Positions 33,405 through 43,804 of a stretch of 64,000 nucleotides of DNA are shown here, in pieces; positions within the stretch are counted from its first letter, which is position 1, and the number at the start of each line of letters is the position of its first letter. The position numbers and the translations under genes were made by a program. The notes beneath the pieces are model-generated. The model was not told the origin of the DNA. It ran no database searches and saw only the letters and a list, made by a program, of their open reading frames with translations. This DNA comes from Ascarosepion bandense (taxonomy: Eukaryota; Mollusca; Cephalopoda; Sepiida; Sepiidae): assembly GCA_037127315.1 (NCBI GenBank), contig JBBBDQ010000421.1:2252501-2316500 (forward strand), written 5' to 3'.

Positions 33405-33641
33405 GGTGGATTCATACCTTTCCTAATGGTATTTGAGCGTATTTGAATATAACGAACTCGTCTCGACTTGAAACTCCGCCCTCCGATTTCCAGTAACGAG
33501 CCGTTATCCACCTGCACATCCAAGCTTACAACACTTGATATTCCGAAGCAGTCACGGATCTAGGTACTGACCAAACTCGAAGTTGCTTAACTTCAGTGAT
33601 CGGACGAGAATCAATGTTTAAACGTGATATTGCCGTAAGCC
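33405..33641 (-). repeat. Composite 5S + tRNA-derived SINE, copy 3
   Basis: The minus strand 33640-33524 (117 bp) is 5S-like: it starts GCTTACGGCAATATCACG, has TCTCGTCCGATCACTGAAG and TTAAGCAACTTCGAGTTTGG, and ends AAGTGTTGTAAGC. A tRNA-like part follows: GGATGTGCAGGTGGATAACG, GAGTTTCAAGTC in the B-box place, TACGCTCAAATACC. Then the full SINE-1 abuts, giving 5S-tRNA-tRNA order. This is the copy closest to real 5S in its promoter half. Confidence 0.8.
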
Positions 33642-33765
33642 GCCTATAATTCGAATAGGAAAGAATCAGTCGGAATTTCTAGGAGATATAATGAGAAAAG
33701 CGGGCTTAGAGAATTTGATACTAGGAAGACATATTGAAGACAAAAAAGACAGAGAAACATTAAAA

Positions 33766-34597
33766 TTCCGCGGTCATTTTGGGTCGGGGAGAGTCAAATC
33801 ATCTAAACTCCAGAGGGCTTTGCTCTCAGGCAGTACCACTTCCTTGGGAAGACGTTAGGTCATTTCGCAGTGAGCGCCTGAGGCATACTCAAAAGCAAAA
33901 GGGCTGGGGTGGCTTGAGCGGCGATTTTCCTCGGGATTGCCGTTAAACCCACTTTAAACTGAATTTGTGTCAGATTCAGTAACGACCTGATAAATACCTA
34001 TACCAAATGAGTTGCTGCAAATGAATAGCAGAAAAAAAGAGTGGGAAATATGTTAAAAACATGATATCAGCGACAAAGGATAGGAAGTTGTGATCGCCCA
34101 TATTATGGAGGAACACGGCACATTAAACTCGTACATAATAAATAATAAAACAGGAATTTGCAGTCTATGGAAATTATATGCAAATTAACGACAGTCAAGG
34201 AATAGAGGCTTCCGCAGAATAAAGACGACAGTTTAATTGATTTATTTTCTTTTGACCTAGGAAAGAAATGAAGTTGATAATAAGTTTTTGTCACAATCAG
34301 TCAGTCACTTAGAAACAAATAAATCAATTTTCTTATTCTTATTTATTTATTTTTTGCATTTTCAAAGTTATTTTTTTCCCAGTATGTCTTTTTGGAACTA
34401 CCTTGCAAAAGGACTGCATTTGAACAAGTGAAGAGATAGCGTACAAAAAATATTTGTTTTTGAGTAGCTGAGAAGATATAGCATGGAAATCTTTCTTTGA
34501 CGCTGGAGAGACTGGTATATAGTTTGTTTGTAGTTTTTACTTGTCAACCTGGACTCTAATCACGTCGAACTTTATCAGGGACTTTTAGTGACGTTAG
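33766..34597. other. Unassigned
   Basis: 33770-33990 is somewhat GC-richer but shows no gene; the rest is AT-rich. Confidence 0.35.
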
Positions 34598-34599
34598 AA

Positions 34600-34650
<51 letters not shown>

Positions 34651-35149
34651 TGTTAAATATAAGAGACAAGGAATGTCTATTATGTTTAATCATGAGTCGT
34701 TATAAACGTTGAATTTTGGCTTTAATTTCAGTTGAAAATAAAGAGAAAAATTCTCCAACATTTGGATAAATTTTTATTAAGAATTTTTTATAAGACGTGA
34801 ACAACGGCTCATGATTAAGCGTAATAGACATTCATTGTCTCTTATATTTAACAGTATATGTTTAGAAAATTATTTGATGCCTCGAGACACTATATATATA
34901 TATATATATATACTGTTAAATATAAGAGACAAGGAATGTCTATTATGTTTAATCATGAGTCGTTATAAACGTTGAATTTTGGCTTTAATTTCAGTTGAAA
35001 ATAAAGAGAAAAATTCTACAACATTTGGATAAATTTTTATTACGAAATTTTTATAAGACGTGAACAATGGCTCATGATTAAGCGTAATAGACATTCATTG
35101 TTATATTTAACAGTATATGTTTAGAAAATTATTTGCTGCCTCGAGACAC

Positions 35150-35180
<31 letters not shown>
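34598..35180. repeat. Penelope-type fold-back unit, duplicated in tandem, with (TA)n
   Basis: Unit one (34649-34890) is an inverted repeat: the terminal segment of the 12.1/37.0/41.1 kb repeat in reverse (ACTGTTAAATATAAGAGACA) joined to the same segment forward (GTCTCTTATATTTAACAGTA). Unit two (34912-35150) repeats the whole arrangement 263 bp later with few changes. (TA)n separates and borders them (34603-34648, 34890-34911, 35152-35180). Confidence 0.8.
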
Positions 35181-35186
<6 letters not shown>

Positions 35187-35196
35187 ATATATATAT

Positions 35197-35248
35197 ATTA
35201 AAAGTCTAAAATAGCGACAATTCCATCGCACCCTATACACACACACAG

Positions 35249-35281
<33 letters not shown>

Positions 35282-35386
35282 CGTGTGTGTGTGTGTGTGT
35301 GTATAGGGTGCGATGGAATTGTAGCTATTTTAGATTTTAGATGTACAGCATATATCTAAAATAGCTACAATTCCATCGCACCCTAT

Positions 35387-35456
<70 letters not shown>

Positions 35457-35495
35457 ATAGGGTGCGATGAAATTGTCGCTATTTTAGACTTTTAA
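35197..35495. repeat. Nested mariner-end palindromes with AC/TA arrays
   Basis: The mariner end GGGTGCGATGGAATTGT...CTATTTTAG occurs four times in alternating orientation: inverted at about 35197-35232, forward at 35306, inverted to 35383, forward at about 35460. Between them lie (AC)n, (TA)n and (GT)n runs. The forward pair 35306-35383 is a 78-bp element with about 30-bp perfect inverted repeats bounded by TA on both sides, almost pure terminal repeat. The whole block can fold back on itself. Confidence 0.85.
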
Positions 35496-35730
35496 TTTAG
35501 CACATGCGCATTGTTTGGTTTTTATTTTGCCGACCGCACTGTATAGTAGGGTCAGCAACGTCTTTGAGAAAAAATATATGCTGTATTGCTTGATGTTTGC
35601 ATCAGAAGCTTCAATACGAACATTTCAATGTTTAGGTGTCAATCAGAGGACTGTGCACATGATTCGGAAAAAAGCTAGATGGGTCTAACGGTGATTACAA
35701 ATGTCTTTGAATAGATCTCTATTGATAGCA
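35459..35730 (+). mobile_element. mariner 5' end fragment
   Basis: After the terminal repeat come TTTGCCGACCGCACTG and TATAGTAGGGTCAG, matching 53880-53930, then a transposase N-terminal scrap with C-GVNQRTVHMIRKK-like residues (about 35625-35680). Truncated; the 3' part is missing. A C-terminal part of the same kind of element is at 40113. Confidence 0.6.
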
Positions 35731-36087
35731 ACGTTATGAGGGTATCGGTTTGGCAGTTTTCTGGTTGCTGCTTCCGACTGTAATTAGAAACCCGAACTTT
35801 TGCGTAGCATCTTGAGGGCCGGCTTTGATCAACAGTTGAATAATATCAGGGTTCTTGTCGTGCCATATCTCGCACGGATGGGTGTCGCTGTAAATGCCTC
35901 CGGCGGGCAAACTTGAGGTCACATTATGCTGTAGTCTATGCCAGTTACATTCCCCCACATGTTGCATTTGAATACCGGCTGCTGAAGCTACTCTAGGCCT
36001 TTTTTTCCCGAAATAACTCTAAATCATGACAACACATAATCTAAGATATGAAACTAAACTAGTTAAACAAAAAGCACCTAAACCCTC
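35731..36087. other. Unassigned
   Basis: A 77-codon minus-strand frame (35734-35967) has no family I recognise. Confidence 0.35.
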
Positions 36088-36965
36088 AACATCTCTTTCT
36101 CTAACGTCTGTGGTATTCGTACCAACTTTTGCAGTGAGTAATCGTTCCTCTACGAAAGAACCTTAACATCTTATTTCTATGCGAAGCTAACCTCAGCCCT
36201 ACAGTTACCTTCTTTGATTACTCGGTTCTTGGTTAATTTATTTTCTTTAGAGAGAACTTCGTATGCATGGTCTGGGTGTTTATGTGAGCGAATATCTTCC
36301 TCTGTATAGGGAGATCTCTCTTGAGTCTACTGTTCTTTTCTACATGAGCCTCCTTCTCTCTGCTAAACTTGGCTCTCTCTTCTTTCTTCACCGCTACCTT
36401 CTTCTGACTGTTGTATTTTAGATAGTATTTCAGACAATGTAGATAAGATTATTTTCTTTTATTCATTTGCTAATATATTTGTTTTTCGGTGACTTCAATG
36501 CCCATCATGCCAAATGGCTGGAAAACAGTCACTGATCTTTCTAGAGTCCAAACGTTGAATTTCTCTATTCCTCAGTCTCTCACGTAAATGGTTGATTTCC
36601 CAATGCATTTTTCCAGTAATCACAATGGACACGTTTCTCTTTTAGCTCTCTTCCTTACTTCTAGTCTAAACTCTTGCCATGTTACGCAGCTCTTGGTAAC
36701 TCTGATCATGCTGTGGCGTCAGTAAATATCTATTTCTACCACCATCTATTCAGAAAACTCCTAACAGCAATATATTTTACTGCTATCAACGTGTGGACTG
36801 AGACACGTTCCGTGATTAATTTTCCGATGTCGTTTTGAACAAAGTTTTTAGTCTCCCTATTCAAGACTGCGCCTTTGAAGTCTCTTCCTGTGTGAAAGCA
36901 GGCATTGATGCTATAATCTAAGCTAGAAAATTTCAACTTTAACCTCGTCTATTTCTTTGGTAACT
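36088..36965 (+). mobile_element. LINE APE endonuclease region
   Basis: This is the ORF2 endonuclease of a Jockey/CR1-group LINE, probably LINE-A. Readable blocks: NVCGIRTNF near 36100, MHGLGVYVSEYLPLYREISL near 36262-36322, FFGDFNAHHAKWLENSH at about 36485 (GDFN active-site motif), NVEFLYSSVSHVNG and GNSDHAVASVNIYF near 36697 (SDH catalytic motif), then DCAFEVSS and KAGIDA in the linker near 36870. Stops and shifts throughout. It breaks at the Penelope-type repeat at 36968. This is the only endonuclease domain of a LINE in the window. Confidence 0.85.
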
Positions 36966-36967
36966 TT

Positions 36968-37289
36968 GAGAACTGCGTTTGTTATTTTCAGTAACTATTG
37001 CCGTTGCCTAGCGGAGTTTTATGTCAACAGAAAATAAAATCGTCGGTGATGGTGGATGTTATTATATTACCGTCTTGCTGACCTCTCTGAAGATGGCTCA
37101 TGTGAGCCGAAAGCTTAGAAACAAATTAATAAAAAATTATCCAAATTTTGGAGAATGTTTGTCTTTATTTTCAACTGAAATTAAAGCCAAAATACGACGT
37201 TTATAACGGCTCATGATTAAACATAATAGACATTCATTGTCTTTTATATTTAATAGTATATGTTTAGAAAATTATTTGCTGCCTCGATA

Positions 37290-37325
<36 letters not shown>
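36968..37325 (+). mobile_element. Penelope-type terminal repeat with (TA)n
   Basis: It runs from GAACTGCGTTTGTTATTTTC to ACACTATATA and (TA)n (37292-37325). CTGAAGA is at 37087-37093, the palindrome GGCTCATGTGAGCC follows, and GAAAG is at 37109-37113. A 61-codon open frame over the unit (MSTENKIVGDGGCYYIT) is shared with the copies at 12068 and 41112, so it is a property of the repeat. Confidence 0.7.
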
Positions 37326-37327
<2 letters not shown>

Positions 37328-37560
37328 TAGAAGTAGTACAAACTAATGGGTTGGCAGTCCACTGTTTGCAGTAATTTGCTTTATTAAGAGCGCTCAATAC
37401 TTAGTATAGCATTATATATAGTAATATTTTTCTTATAAGTTTATAATAAAAACAGTTTGCGAAAACACTAGAGCCGTTGTGTTTCGGTACTATCTTATTA
37501 GTTTCTCGTCAGGTAGTGAAATATATTTTTCTGCTAGAAATCATTATATATAGAATATTA
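37326..37560 (-). repeat. Second hammerhead-like motif, minus strand
   Basis: On the minus strand CTGACGA (37512-37506) is followed by ACTA/TAGT as a short stem II, then CCGAAAC (GAAAC at 37485-37481). ACAC...GTGT could be stem III with a ten-base loop. Stem I is not found, so this is degenerate. Confidence 0.4.
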
Positions 37561-38342
37561 AAAGCAACGCAATTTTTACCATATCCAGACAACAGAGGGA
37601 TTTTTGGAGGGTTTGTCTCAATGAACGAATAGAAACCCAGGTCATGATGGATTGGAGAAATTTGATTGTAAAGATAAAATGTGGTAGAGACTTGAAATAA
37701 CTTGAAACTCAGATGTCTTCTATTCCAGTGTTGAAATTAATTGAATGATATATATGTAGTATTTAGCAAGTCTGAAAAGTTATCGCGTGTTCTCGTGAAC
37801 CGGTTACAGGATTTTCTTGAAGATATTTTTCACTTTAATTAGTGAACAAGTGACAAAAATGGGAAAATTTATTTTTTTTAAATACACCGCACGCTAAACA
37901 TATGTAGTTGACTTAGTGAGTGATCTATTTGTTAAGCCGAAACAAATTAATTAGTAAGGTTATTTATCTTTAGGGTATATTTTAGATGATGATGACAAAT
38001 GAAAGTTATTTCGCTACATTTATTCAACAAGTTTAATTTTGGGAATTTGATTATTTGTAATTTTTCCTGTAAACAGAAATTTTGTCTCATGTAAAGGTTT
38101 ACAATTTCTGTTTTTTTTTTTTAATATTTTTCATTTTACGGTAGGGGTTTTATTGGAATCTTTTAATTGCTAATAATAAGTAAAAATGATTTGCTATTGC
38201 GTTAAGTCTTATTATTAAAAGATAAAATATGCAAATAATGGCGGGTTTGAATTCTTTTAAAACCCACCATTATACCAAAGCACAACTACTCTTGTGTTGC
38301 CGTAAACTATGTTTTTATTATAAATTTAAAATAAAAACATTA

Positions 38343-38400
<58 letters not shown>

Positions 38401-38479
38401 CTATGTCTGGTTTCTAACATAATTACTAGGCTTGACTCGCATAAGGTAAGCAATGATGGAAATCCAGGTATCGTACAAA
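37561..38479. other. Unassigned with (TA)n
   Basis: A long (TA)n lies at 38345-38398. No gene. Confidence 0.4.
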
Positions 38480-40112
38480 AGAAATGAGCTCCTAAGCTAG
38501 CTCTCGTCCTCTATAAGTATTGTTTCCTTTCATTCAGTTTTCCTGCTTGCAGGAAGTATTCCTCTGTAGTTTCTGTTTTTAAGAACTATGAGGAGCCCTC
38601 TGACCCCTTTACTTATCCTCTTCTTACTTCTTTTGGCAAGGTATTCGATGCTATTATTAATGCTGAAATAGGCATCTCACAACCTTCTCTTTGACAAACA
38701 ATATGGCTTCTGTTTCGGCAGATCTACCGCTGATGTGCTAACAACTATCACTGAATATATATATATCAGGCTCTAGCTAAGAACAGCAAAACTCGAGCTG
38801 TTCCTCTGGATATCTCGAAATCGTTTGACAGGGTTTGGCATGATGGTCTTCTGTGCAAGCTCTAGAGCTACGGTATTTCTAGACGGATGTTTCATTTAAT
38901 TCAATCGCTCTTATCAAATCAAGAAATAAAGGTTGTTTTGCATGTACCGTGTTCATGCACTTCAAAAGGATCTGCAATCTGTAACTGAATGGAGTAGTAA
39001 ATAGCTCGTTTATTTTAATGCCCCCAAAACGAAGCTGCTCTCGTTTACCCACCATAGGGAAACATTCTTGCCTATCTGAATGGATAACGATGGTCTCCTA
39101 GAGAGCAACTCACTGCACCACCTTGGCCTCACTCTCTCAACTGACCTCTAAGAGAATGACTTAATTGAATCCATAGATGTATGTATTGCTACGAAGTTTG
39201 GTTTACTTTGTGGGAAGTTTTTCACTCCAGAATCCATTTTTCACATTTAAAAATGTACCATTCGTCTGAGCATTGAATATTATTGCTATATCTAGTCGTG
39301 TGCTCCTGCTATTCATCTCGAGGTTCTTGATAAAATCTAAGATGGAATATAACCGATCTAGACTTGGCATCCCGACTTCACTCATTTTCACACCGACGTG
39401 ACGTGGTTTCCCTGCGTCTTTTCTACACGTATTTTTATGGCAACTGATGTGATGTGCGTTGTGGTGCAGTGGATATCGGCTCGGAAAGAGAAATCGGAGA
39501 GTGAATTCGAATTCCAGTTGAATTCCTTGCATTCATTTACGCGCAAATACCCTTGGGAAAGGTATTTATCCGCTTCTTATCTCCATGGGTTAAATAACAG
39601 GATAGATTGGGTTCTATAGCCTTGGTTGGCAACCAGTATACCACAGAAACTAATGGCAACCTACTGCGAGATAATCTTCTGTCCAGTCAGTCATGTCTCT
39701 TTCGAGACATGATTATTCAAGCGTGTATCACGTACGGCATTTAACTGATTGATTGTTCTGATGAGGTTTCATCCTTGGTATCTTGACCACATGTACTTTG
39801 CTTGTGCTACTATATTAGCATTAAGGTCTCATCCTTTACTGTCGAACTAGTTAAATGCAACCTCCTCTTCTACTTTAATAGTTTTTTTTCGCACTTTCCG
39901 TTTGTGGAACTTACTCCCATTTGTATACTCCCTTGATAGCTACAATCTCCGGAAGTTTAAATGCAGCGTCAATTGCCATCTTCTATTTACTTGATTCCCA
40001 TCTATCTCTTATCTTTTCTTCCGCATCCTCTGTACATTTTTTTATTTTTTCGTTGTAGACCCCTGTGTACCAGTGGCATTTTTGCTTGGGATGAAATAAT
40101 TATTAAAAAAAT
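38480..40112 (+). mobile_element. LINE-A, RT domain to 3' end, with nested SINE
   Basis: It reads SFPACRKYSSVVSVFKNYEE, QYGFCFGRSTADVLTTITEY, RAVPLDISKSFDRVWHDGLL (motif A) and LIQSLLSNQEIKVVL. The motif B and YADD region is then deleted, and it resumes at LQKDLQSVTEWSSK, LLESNSLHHLGLTLSTDL and PESIFHI. A SINE-1 sits at 39451-39755 between FYKYFHG- and CSDEV-equivalents. The 3' end is CCCCTGTGTACCAGTGGCA then GCTTGGGATGAAATAATTA. Many stops. Confidence 0.85.
39451..39755 (+). repeat. tRNA-derived SINE-1 nested in LINE-A
   Basis: The head GATGTGCGTTGTGGTGCAGT has good A and B box words; it is full length through the 20-nt palindrome near 39697-39716 and ends CATTTAACTGATTGATTG. CTGATG stands on both sides and may be the target duplication. 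Confidence 0.9.
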
Positions 40113-40460
40113 CGTTTTCACTCAGGGCCTCAGAATCAACATGAAGATCTACATCAACTACGCTGAAGAAGTAGTTCTGCTGTGTGTCAAGAGTGTGGCT
40201 GCTGGAAGAGTTCATACTTTGTAGCAGAACTAAGCACCATGGCGCACATATAACAGAACTCAGTCATATCTGTCAGACAACTTTTGCAACCACATCACCG
40301 CTTACATATAACCACCCAACTGGCCATGCTGCAATTCCCGTGATTATTATGTGTGAGGCACAGTTGAGTGAAAGACCAATTAAGCCCCCCCCCCCGTAAC
40401 ACCGAAGATGAACTGAAGGCAATGATTATGCCAGCATTCACCAACTTAAACAAGTGTGTA
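40113..40460 (+). mobile_element. mariner transposase C-terminal fragment
   Basis: It reads TQGLRINMKIYINYAEEVVL, VKSVAAGRVHTL, then by frameshift RTYNRTQSYLSDNFCNHITA, PPNWPCCN, DYYV-GTVE and TEDELKAMIMPAFTNLNK. The catalytic DSAPCH-type motif is lost to stops. It joins LINE-A on the left and an (AC)n run on the right. Confidence 0.75.
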
Positions 40461-40479
40461 TATGTGTGCTTAGACAGTA

Positions 40480-40480
40480 T

Positions 40481-40575
<95 letters not shown>
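40480..40575. repeat. (AC)n followed by (GATA)n
   Basis: A clean compound microsatellite. Confidence 0.95.
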
Positions 40576-40577
<2 letters not shown>

Positions 40578-40960
40578 CAATTCATCCAAATCAAGGTGTT
40601 AATGCCATAAACTCGTAAATGCCACTGGGAATGAAATAGAATGGGAAGAATGGGAAGATTTTAGAATTAACCGCAAACAAGAGATTAATATCTACTCCTG
40701 TTCAAATGACCATCGATAATATATATATATATATATATATTCATCTGCAGACAAGTCTGTTTCGCTGTATAAAAGCTCTTCAGTGCACATAGATTATTCG
40801 TTTCCAAACGAAATTAACAAGCGACTAATTTGTCATTAGACGAACATCTTAACACTGAGCTATCTGCGTAACGGTAGAGACACAGTAAAAAGAACCTTTA
40901 GATATTGGAGGCCATGTACATTAAATCCAAGCAACCCACACTTAATAAAATCACTTTTAA
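40576..40960. other. Unassigned with (TA)n
   Basis: (TA)n at 40719-40741; no gene. Confidence 0.35.
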
Positions 40961-41400
40961 ATCTGGCCATAACACATTACATTGCATTTGAATACATGGT
41001 TCTATTGTCATTTCCCGCTATCACGCGGTGTGACGTCATAGAACCGCATTGCAAATTTGCGAACTGCGTTTGTTATTTTTGGTAACTATTGCCGTTGCCT
41101 AGCAGAGTTTTATGAAAACACAAAGTAAAATCGCCGGTGATGGTGGATGTTATTGTGTCACCGTCTTGGTGACCTCTCTGAAGATGGCTCATATGAGCCG
41201 AAAGCTTAGAAACAAATTAATAAAAAATTATCCAAATTTTGGAGACTGTTTGTCTTTATTTTCAACTGAAATTAAAGCCAAAATACGGCGTTTATAACGG
41301 CTCATGATTAAACATAGTAGACATGCATTGTCTCTTATATTTAACAGTATATGTTTAGAAAGTTATTTGCTGCCTCGATACACTAAATATATATATATGC
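40961..41400 (+). mobile_element. Penelope-type terminal repeat, longest copy
   Basis: It includes the 5' segment (ATTGCATTTGAATACATGG, CGCGGTGTGACGTCATAGAA) in the orientation opposite to the 11.9 kb copy. CTGAAGA is at 41178-41184, then the exact palindrome GGCTCATATGAGCC, and GAAAG at 41200-41204. It ends CTCGATACACTAAATATATA. Confidence 0.7.
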
Positions 41401-42074
41401 ATATAATAGAAGATAATAACTATTATAAAAGTCACGTTATAAATTAACGGCAACAGGACGCTTATACTATATCTACAATCTTCACCGCTTCAAATCTAGT
41501 GTCAACCGTTATCTACCCAACATGTTCCCATAATCTGCACTTTTATATCCCCCTTTATGCCCTTACAAAATTTGCTAAAATTTATTGTAAATTTTTTTCT
41601 GCTTCAAATATCACAATATATAAGCTATGAATACTGTAGTAATGTACTAAAATGCTTAGAAAAAGAACAGTTTTCTCATGCTTTAACACGTGCATGATCA
41701 CGACATTGCAACATATAAAAAAATTCCATTTTGGACAATTTTCATGTTCAAAAGAACGCTAGCAATTTGTCAACCATTGTCAACTTGAAGCAGAAAAAAA
41801 AAAAATTACAGTAATTTTTAGCAACATAGTTTTGCTGTTTTTTTTTGTTACCATAACTCACACTTCTGAAGATGATTTCGGAAAGAGATTGAAAGTACTT
41901 GTGTACATTGAGAAGTGAATGATAATAACATCTGTCAACGTTACAGCTCATTTCTGACATCTTTCAATTATAATACACGAAAGATAATCCGTAAGTATGA
42001 ACGGATTTTAAAATAAGCACACAATGTTTGAAATTTATTTATCTGACATGTCTAAAAGAAAATTTGCTGCCTAA

Positions 42075-42076
<2 letters not shown>
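41401..42076. other. Unassigned
   Basis: No gene seen. Confidence 0.35.

Positions 42077-42131
<55 letters not shown>
42077..42131. repeat. (CA)n(TA)n microsatellite
   Basis: CA passing into TA. Confidence 0.95.
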
Positions 42132-42444
42132 ATTCCGTTTCAAAAGACGAGCAAATACACTGAAAATATTTGGCTTTACAAAATCAAACCACAATTAGGT
42201 TTTATTTTTTATTATTACATATTCATGAAAATATATGCCTGAATGCATTAATTCCGTGCGGATGATTAGGTAACCACTGAGTTGGGTAGAAAAGAAACAA
42301 TGTTGCTTTACGCAAGAGTATTCTGCAAAAATATAGGGAAATAGTCAGGAAATCAACACTACTTTCTTAAATAATAAGTTAAACAGATTACTGCTCAACT
42401 GAACTGTACCCTAACTTATCTGTTTCTACAAATTTCTCTTTCAC
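42132..42444. other. Unassigned
   Basis: Nothing recognised. Confidence 0.3.
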
Positions 42445-42715
<271 letters not shown>

Positions 42716-42880
42716 TAGTATTTACGCTCTCACACCCTGATTGAGCACTCTGGAAGAGTGGTAGACTTTGTAAACAGTAGCTACTCCGGCATTTACGTAC
42801 CGCTCATTCGATAATGAATTGGAGCACTCTAGCTATTGGGCGTATTTATACGCGCTAAAAAGCCTGCCTTCTTCTACTGG
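42716..42880. other. Unassigned
   Basis: Short unique-looking gap before the SINE head. Confidence 0.3.
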
Positions 42881-42950
42881 ACGCTCGTGGCCTAGTGGTA
42901 GAATCGCCGACTGACGCCAATTCGGTCGGGTTTTGATCCTGTGTTAGGAA
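42881..42950 (+). repeat. tRNA-derived SINE head of a second family
   Basis: A box TGGCCTAGTGG (42888-42898) and B box GGTTTTGATCC (42929-42939) are spaced about 40 bases apart as in tRNA genes. CCGAC/GTCGG can form an anticodon-type arm. One B-box base is changed (TTTGA for TTCGA). It is not related to SINE-1. It leads after 8 bases into the hammerhead fold. Confidence 0.7.
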
Positions 42951-42958
42951 GCGACCGG

Positions 42959-43016
42959 AGTCTAAGCCGTACTGATGAGCTGTAATACAGCAAAACAGAT
43001 CTGTCTGCGGATGACT
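42959..43016 (+). ncRNA. Near-complete type I hammerhead ribozyme fold
   Basis: All parts of a type I hammerhead are in order. Stem I outer AGTC 42959-42962 with GACT 43013-43016; stem I internal loop TAAG/AT; stem I inner CCGTA 42967-42971 with TGCGG 43006-43010 (one G-U). Core CTGATGA 42972-42978. Stem II GCTGT/ACAGC (42979-42983, 42987-42991) with loop AAT. Core AAA 42992-42994 where GAA is expected. Stem III ACA/TGT (42995-42997, 43002-43004) with loop GATC. Cleavage base C at 43005 after TGT. The single defect is G12 to A, a catalytic base, so this copy is probably inactive. Short stem III and an internal loop in stem I are typical of animal retroelement hammerheads. Confidence 0.72.
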
Positions 43017-43019
43017 ATA

Positions 43020-43055
43020 GTGTATATATATATATATACATATGTATATATGGGG

Positions 43056-43098
<43 letters not shown>

Positions 43099-43099
43099 T
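43020..43099. repeat. (TA)n and (GA)n microsatellites
   Basis: TA at 43022-43036, GA at 43055-43099, directly after the ribozyme fold. Confidence 0.95.
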
Positions 43100-43804
43100 T
43101 TTTATGATTACATCTCCAGGGTTTCTCACAGAAAACCAACAAATTTGGTACAGTCTATGCAATTTTTGCATGATAGTGTTCAATGCATCTCCTCCGTTCA
43201 CTGAAGTTGGTGTAACAGTAAACCCATACGGTAGACACTTTTTCAACAAATAGGCAATCTAAAATTTCCTGTTTTTTTTTTGTAGGGAAAACAGCAAAAG
43301 TTTATAACCACTAACTACTATTAAGAGCCTTGGCTGTTTTATATAATTAATTAATATCGTTTTTACCTTCGTCTCTTTTTTTTAATATTTACGGGCAAGA
43401 ATTGTCGTTCAAGTAAATTTTAATTCCTATATTTCACGCAGATATAGTTGGGTCTTATTTTGTGTAAGTAACTTCGACTTTTTATACGTTCGAGTCTAAA
43501 AATTTAAATGTAATTATAATGTTTAATTTTCCTTTTACTTCGTTATATTTCTTTACGTAACGGTGCAAACACCACTTCTTACAAACACCACTGTTTACAT
43601 TTTCTGGACTCTCATTGGCAGCACCGATTACTTCATTTCAGTTTTTTTTCTATTTCCAAAGTTCTCAGAATCCACCAACCGATATAGTTGAATCGCATGA
43701 AGACAAATCCTGACAGCGATATCATCGAAGTTAAAGTAAAACCATCTTGTTTGCTTGTGATGTCGAATTCTTTCTGCTTACCGTCAACTTCAACTCAAAA
43801 ATGA
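43100..43804. other. Unassigned
   Basis: AT-rich; no supported feature. Confidence 0.35.

Larger units (their letters stand above)
32680..33765 (+). mobile_element. LINE-B split by a SINE cluster
   Basis: The left part (32680-32965) reads, across shifts, EIRRLIEIAINALKIL, ECWTISSQ and RCCEYNGINMRVTREF. The right part (33655-33765) reads SEFLGDIMRKAGLENLILGR then HIEDKKDRET. In intact LINE-B these follow each other with only a few residues between, so about 690 bp inserted. The insert holds SINE-1 (33087-33400) and a composite 5S-tRNA SINE (33405-33641), both inverted. Confidence 0.75.

Noticed and set aside
39757..39780. CTGATGAGG as a hammerhead core
   Set aside because: It lies in LINE-A coding sequence (CSDEV) and no GAAA partner or stems follow.
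12068..41297. Conserved small protein shared by 12068, 37021 and 41112 (MST-NKIVGDGGCY)
   Set aside because: The frame sits inside copies of one Penelope-type repeat over the hammerhead-like motif; conservation is due to repeat copying, and one copy has a frameshift.
42881..42950. A genuine tRNA gene
   Set aside because: B box is altered, no full acceptor stem pairs, no T-run terminator; SINE head fits better.
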